Shown: positions 5,627 through 6,841 of the stretch, piece after piece
How the letters are laid out: the number at the start of each line of letters is the position of its first letter
How positions within the stretch are numbered: position 1 is the stretch's first letter
DNA from: Spirochaetota bacterium
GTDB taxonomy: Bacteria; Spirochaetota; Spirochaetia; DSM-27196; PWMO01
Assembly (NCBI GenBank): GCA_009908925.1
Contig: JAAAOH010000006.1
Span: 1 to 6,841, forward strand
DNA length: 6,841 nt
Reading direction: 5' to 3'
Position numbers and translations under genes: made by a program
Notes under the pieces: generated by a model
What the model was told of the DNA's origin: nothing
Seen by the model: the letters and a program-made list of their open reading frames with translations, nothing else
The model's database searches: none

Positions 5627-5668
5627 GGTAATTCATATCGATACGCACTATTCGGCGCACAGCGCGCA

Positions 5669-6481
5669 TCAGCTTCGCGGAGCCCGTGATGGATCAACGA
5701 AGCTGTCGTTCTTCCACACGCTGAAGTACAAGCGAGATCGACCGGCGTCCGGCGCCTCCCCCAGCTCGCCGATCGTGGTACCCGGCTGAACAAGGTCACC
5801 TACCGTCACCGAAAGGCTCCGATTCCCGCCGTAGACGTAAATGTAACCGGAAGCGCTCTGCACGATGACGACCCGCCCGAAGGTAGTATACGGGCCTGCG
5901 TAGATGACGCGTCCCGAGGAAACCGAAACCACGTTGTCACCGGTGGTTCCCTGAATAGAGACGCCGGGCAGCTTGCCGTCCATGCGCACACGCCGGCCGG
6001 GATGCGGCCAGTAACCGCTTGTATCGCCCGAGCCCATGGTCTCAGCAACCTGCGGGAAATTCTTCTCGGCGGAATCCTGTCCCCCGCGCGTTGCCGCAGT
6101 GCGCGAGGTGCTGTCGATGTCGTCCTGCAATCCTGGAACATAGAGGGTATCGCCTGCCCGCAGAATGGAGCCACTGGTTCTTCCGTTGAGCTCGAGGAGC
6201 TGGTCGACGGAGATGTCATGACGACGTGCAATTCCGTAGTAGGTGTCACCCTTTTCGACACGATAGACGGAGGGGATCACGAGCTGGACCCCCACCGCGA
6301 GATCGCGGGGATCCCGGATGTCATTTACGTCCCGCACCGCTGAGACGGGAACATTATAGCTTCGGGAGATAGCGTAGAGCGTTTCGCCCTTTTGTATGAC
6401 ATGAGTAACGGGATCGGCCACGACCCCGGAGGGCGCAAGGGCGAGAATGAGTGCGATGAGAAACCAGTCCCGAGTGTGCAT
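5669..6481 (-). CDS. Exported LysM (x2) protein with catalytically degenerate LytM/M23 domain
   Basis: This is probably a periplasmic peptidoglycan-binding protein that regulates murein hydrolases, like EnvC or NlpD. I start it at the ATG at 6479-6481, giving 270 residues, because AAGGAG (6485-6490) precedes it and it begins a clean signal peptide: MHTRD, a hydrophobic core WFLIALILALAPSGV, and likely cleavage after VVA at residue 22. An upstream in-frame start would add 17 residues and bury the signal. Two LysM repeats follow (about 26-70 and 72-116), each with the KGET/KGDT and IP/VP ends typical of the domain. A polar linker (117-156) leads to a LytM fold (about 157-264). The zinc-binding H-x-x-x-D and H-x-H motifs are absent: the regions read GVSIQGTTGD and YVYGGN, and His160 is the only histidine in the domain. 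The enzyme is therefore probably inactive. No Cys lipobox is seen. Confidence 0.88.
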   Translation of the reverse strand: MHTRDWFLIALILALAPSGVVADPVTHVIQKGETLYAISRSYNVPVSAVRDVNDIRDPRDLAVGVQLVIPSVYRVEKGDTYYGIARRHDISVDQLLELNGRTSGSILRAGDTLYVPGLQDDIDSTSRTAATRGGQDSAEKNFPQVAETMGSGDTSGYWPHPGRRVRMDGKLPGVSIQGTTGDNVVSVSSGRVIYAGPYTTFGRVVIVQSASGYIYVYGGNRSLSVTVGDLVQPGTTIGELGEAPDAGRSRLYFSVWKNDSFVDPSRAPRS

Positions 6482-6636
6482 ATGCTCCTTCACGCGCGCG
6501 ACTCTGTAGTCATTCTCGGCGTTGAGCCCCACAAACTGAACAGGGTGCCGCTCGGCCGCGCCGGAGAAGTTGGGGTCTGACTACATATCAGTTTAGCACG
6601 GAAGACCGCAGACGAAAACGTAGCCCGCACGAAACG
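6482..6636. other. Intergenic region upstream of the LysM gene
   Basis: This stretch separates the tRNA terminator from the LysM gene and should hold its promoter. I see no convincing -35/-10 pair on the minus strand. TAAACT and TATGTA elements near 6577-6596 are possible -10 boxes but lack a matching -35. No credible ORF or RNA gene was found. Confidence 0.5.
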
Positions 6637-6665
6637 AAAAAAACCCGCCGGAATGGCGGGTTTTT
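6637..6665 (-). terminator. Intrinsic terminator of the tRNA operon (possibly bidirectional)
   Basis: A stem of CCCGCC (6644-6649) with GGCGGG (6655-6660) closes a 5-base loop. On the minus strand it is followed by seven T (A run 6637-6643), the classic form. On the plus strand it is followed by five T, so it may also act in that direction. It begins 29 bases beyond the 3' end of tRNA-Pro. Confidence 0.88.
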
Positions 6666-6693
6666 CTCTCTGCGCTATCTGCACGGCTTTCTC

Positions 6694-6766
6694 TCGGGCT
6701 GGGCGGACTTGAACCGCCGACCTCACGGTCCCGAACCGCGCGCGCTAGCCACTGCGCTACAGCCCG
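6694..6766 (-). tRNA. tRNA-Pro (anticodon CGG)
   Basis: The 73-base sequence folds into a full cloverleaf. The acceptor stem CGGGCTG pairs perfectly with CAGCCCG, and C1-G72 is the hallmark of bacterial tRNA-Pro. The D stem GCGC/GCGC closes an 8-base loop with GG. The anticodon stem CGCGG/CCGTG has one G-U pair, and its loop TTCGGGA gives anticodon CGG with G37. The T stem GGCGG/CCGCC carries TTCAAGT. The discriminator is A73, followed by GAG, so CCA is not encoded. It reads the codon CCG. Confidence 0.95.
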
Positions 6767-6771
6767 TTAAT

Positions 6772-6787
6772 CTCCGCCGCAGCGGAG
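6772..6787. other. Perfect hairpin in the tRNA-Asp/tRNA-Pro spacer
   Basis: CTCCGC-CGCA-GCGGAG forms a 6-bp perfect stem with a 4-base loop inside the 25-base spacer between the two tRNAs. No T run follows, so it is unlikely to be a terminator. It may be a processing signal in the common tRNA precursor. Confidence 0.45.
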
Positions 6788-6791
6788 TCTA

Positions 6792-6841
6792 CGGGAGCGA
6801 CGGGGATTGAACCCGCGACCTCCGGCTTGACAGGCCGGCGC
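6792..6841 (-). tRNA. tRNA-Asp (anticodon GTC), 5' part cut by window edge
   Basis: Positions 24-73 are present. The anticodon stem CCGGC/GCCGG is perfect, and its loop CTGTCAA gives anticodon GTC. The T stem GCGGG/CCCGT, with loop TTCAATC, has one G-U pair. The 3' acceptor strand CGCTCCC requires GGGAGCG at the missing 5' end. The discriminator G73 is the identity base for bacterial tRNA-Asp. The next bases are TAG, so CCA is not encoded. It is upstream of tRNA-Pro, 25 bases away, in the same transcript. Confidence 0.93.

Noticed and set aside
6482..6532. Upstream in-frame start for the LysM protein (17 extra residues)
   Set aside because: The extra residues are polar and would bury a clean signal peptide; the ATG at 6479-6481 has AAGGAG just before it.
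1..6841. CRISPR array, insertion sequence, prophage or toxin-antitoxin system
   Set aside because: No regularly spaced repeats, transposase or integrase motifs, terminal inverted repeats or recognisable toxin/antitoxin pairs were seen on either strand. The tRNA genes at the right end could serve as integration sites, but no duplicated tRNA 3' end was found in the window.

Overview
This is a 6.8 kb chromosomal window of moderately high GC, with ordinary housekeeping and stress genes and no sign of a phage, transposon, CRISPR array or recent transfer. The gene set suggests a diderm (Gram-negative-type) bacterium: a long-form SppA, an exported LysM/LytM cell-wall protein, a group-2-like sigma-70 factor, a PduO-type adenosyltransferase and a K+-dependent membrane pyrophosphatase. 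A GC-rich spirochaete would fit, but this is a weak inference; no rRNA or other marker gene is present. The tRNA genes do not encode their 3' CCA, so the organism must have a CCA-adding enzyme.

Layout. (1) 1-912, plus strand: C-terminal half of sppA, entering from the left edge. (2) 3472-996, minus strand: an apparent unit of an 18-codon leader ORF, hppA (membrane pyrophosphatase) and an 81-codon gene of unknown function. hppA and the 81-codon gene are one base apart. The last gene converges on sppA, with a strong hairpin at the junction. (3) 3510-4049, plus strand: an MTH1-like Nudix hydrolase, divergent from hppA. Its likely promoter lies inside the hppA leader ORF. (4) 6481-3983, minus strand: LysM/degenerate-LytM exported protein, then a sigma factor with its own promoter, then a PduO-type cobalamin adenosyltransferase starting two bases after the sigma stop. 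The adenosyltransferase converges on the Nudix gene, and the two coding regions overlap by 67 bp. (5) 6841-6637, minus strand: tRNA-Asp(GTC) (cut by the window edge), tRNA-Pro(CGG) and an intrinsic terminator.

The genes do not form one pathway. hppA couples pyrophosphate hydrolysis to cation export. The Nudix enzyme probably cleans oxidised purine nucleotides. The sigma factor probably directs a stress or growth-phase regulon, and the LysM/LytM protein probably controls murein hydrolysis in the periplasm. The least expected parts are the hppA/Nudix divergent region (leader ORF, T8 tract inside a promoter spacer, overlapping signals on both strands), the unknown gene coupled to hppA, the sigma factor's altered -10 recognition residues, and the LytM domain with no catalytic histidines. 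I did not find clear evidence of a wholly new multi-gene system.
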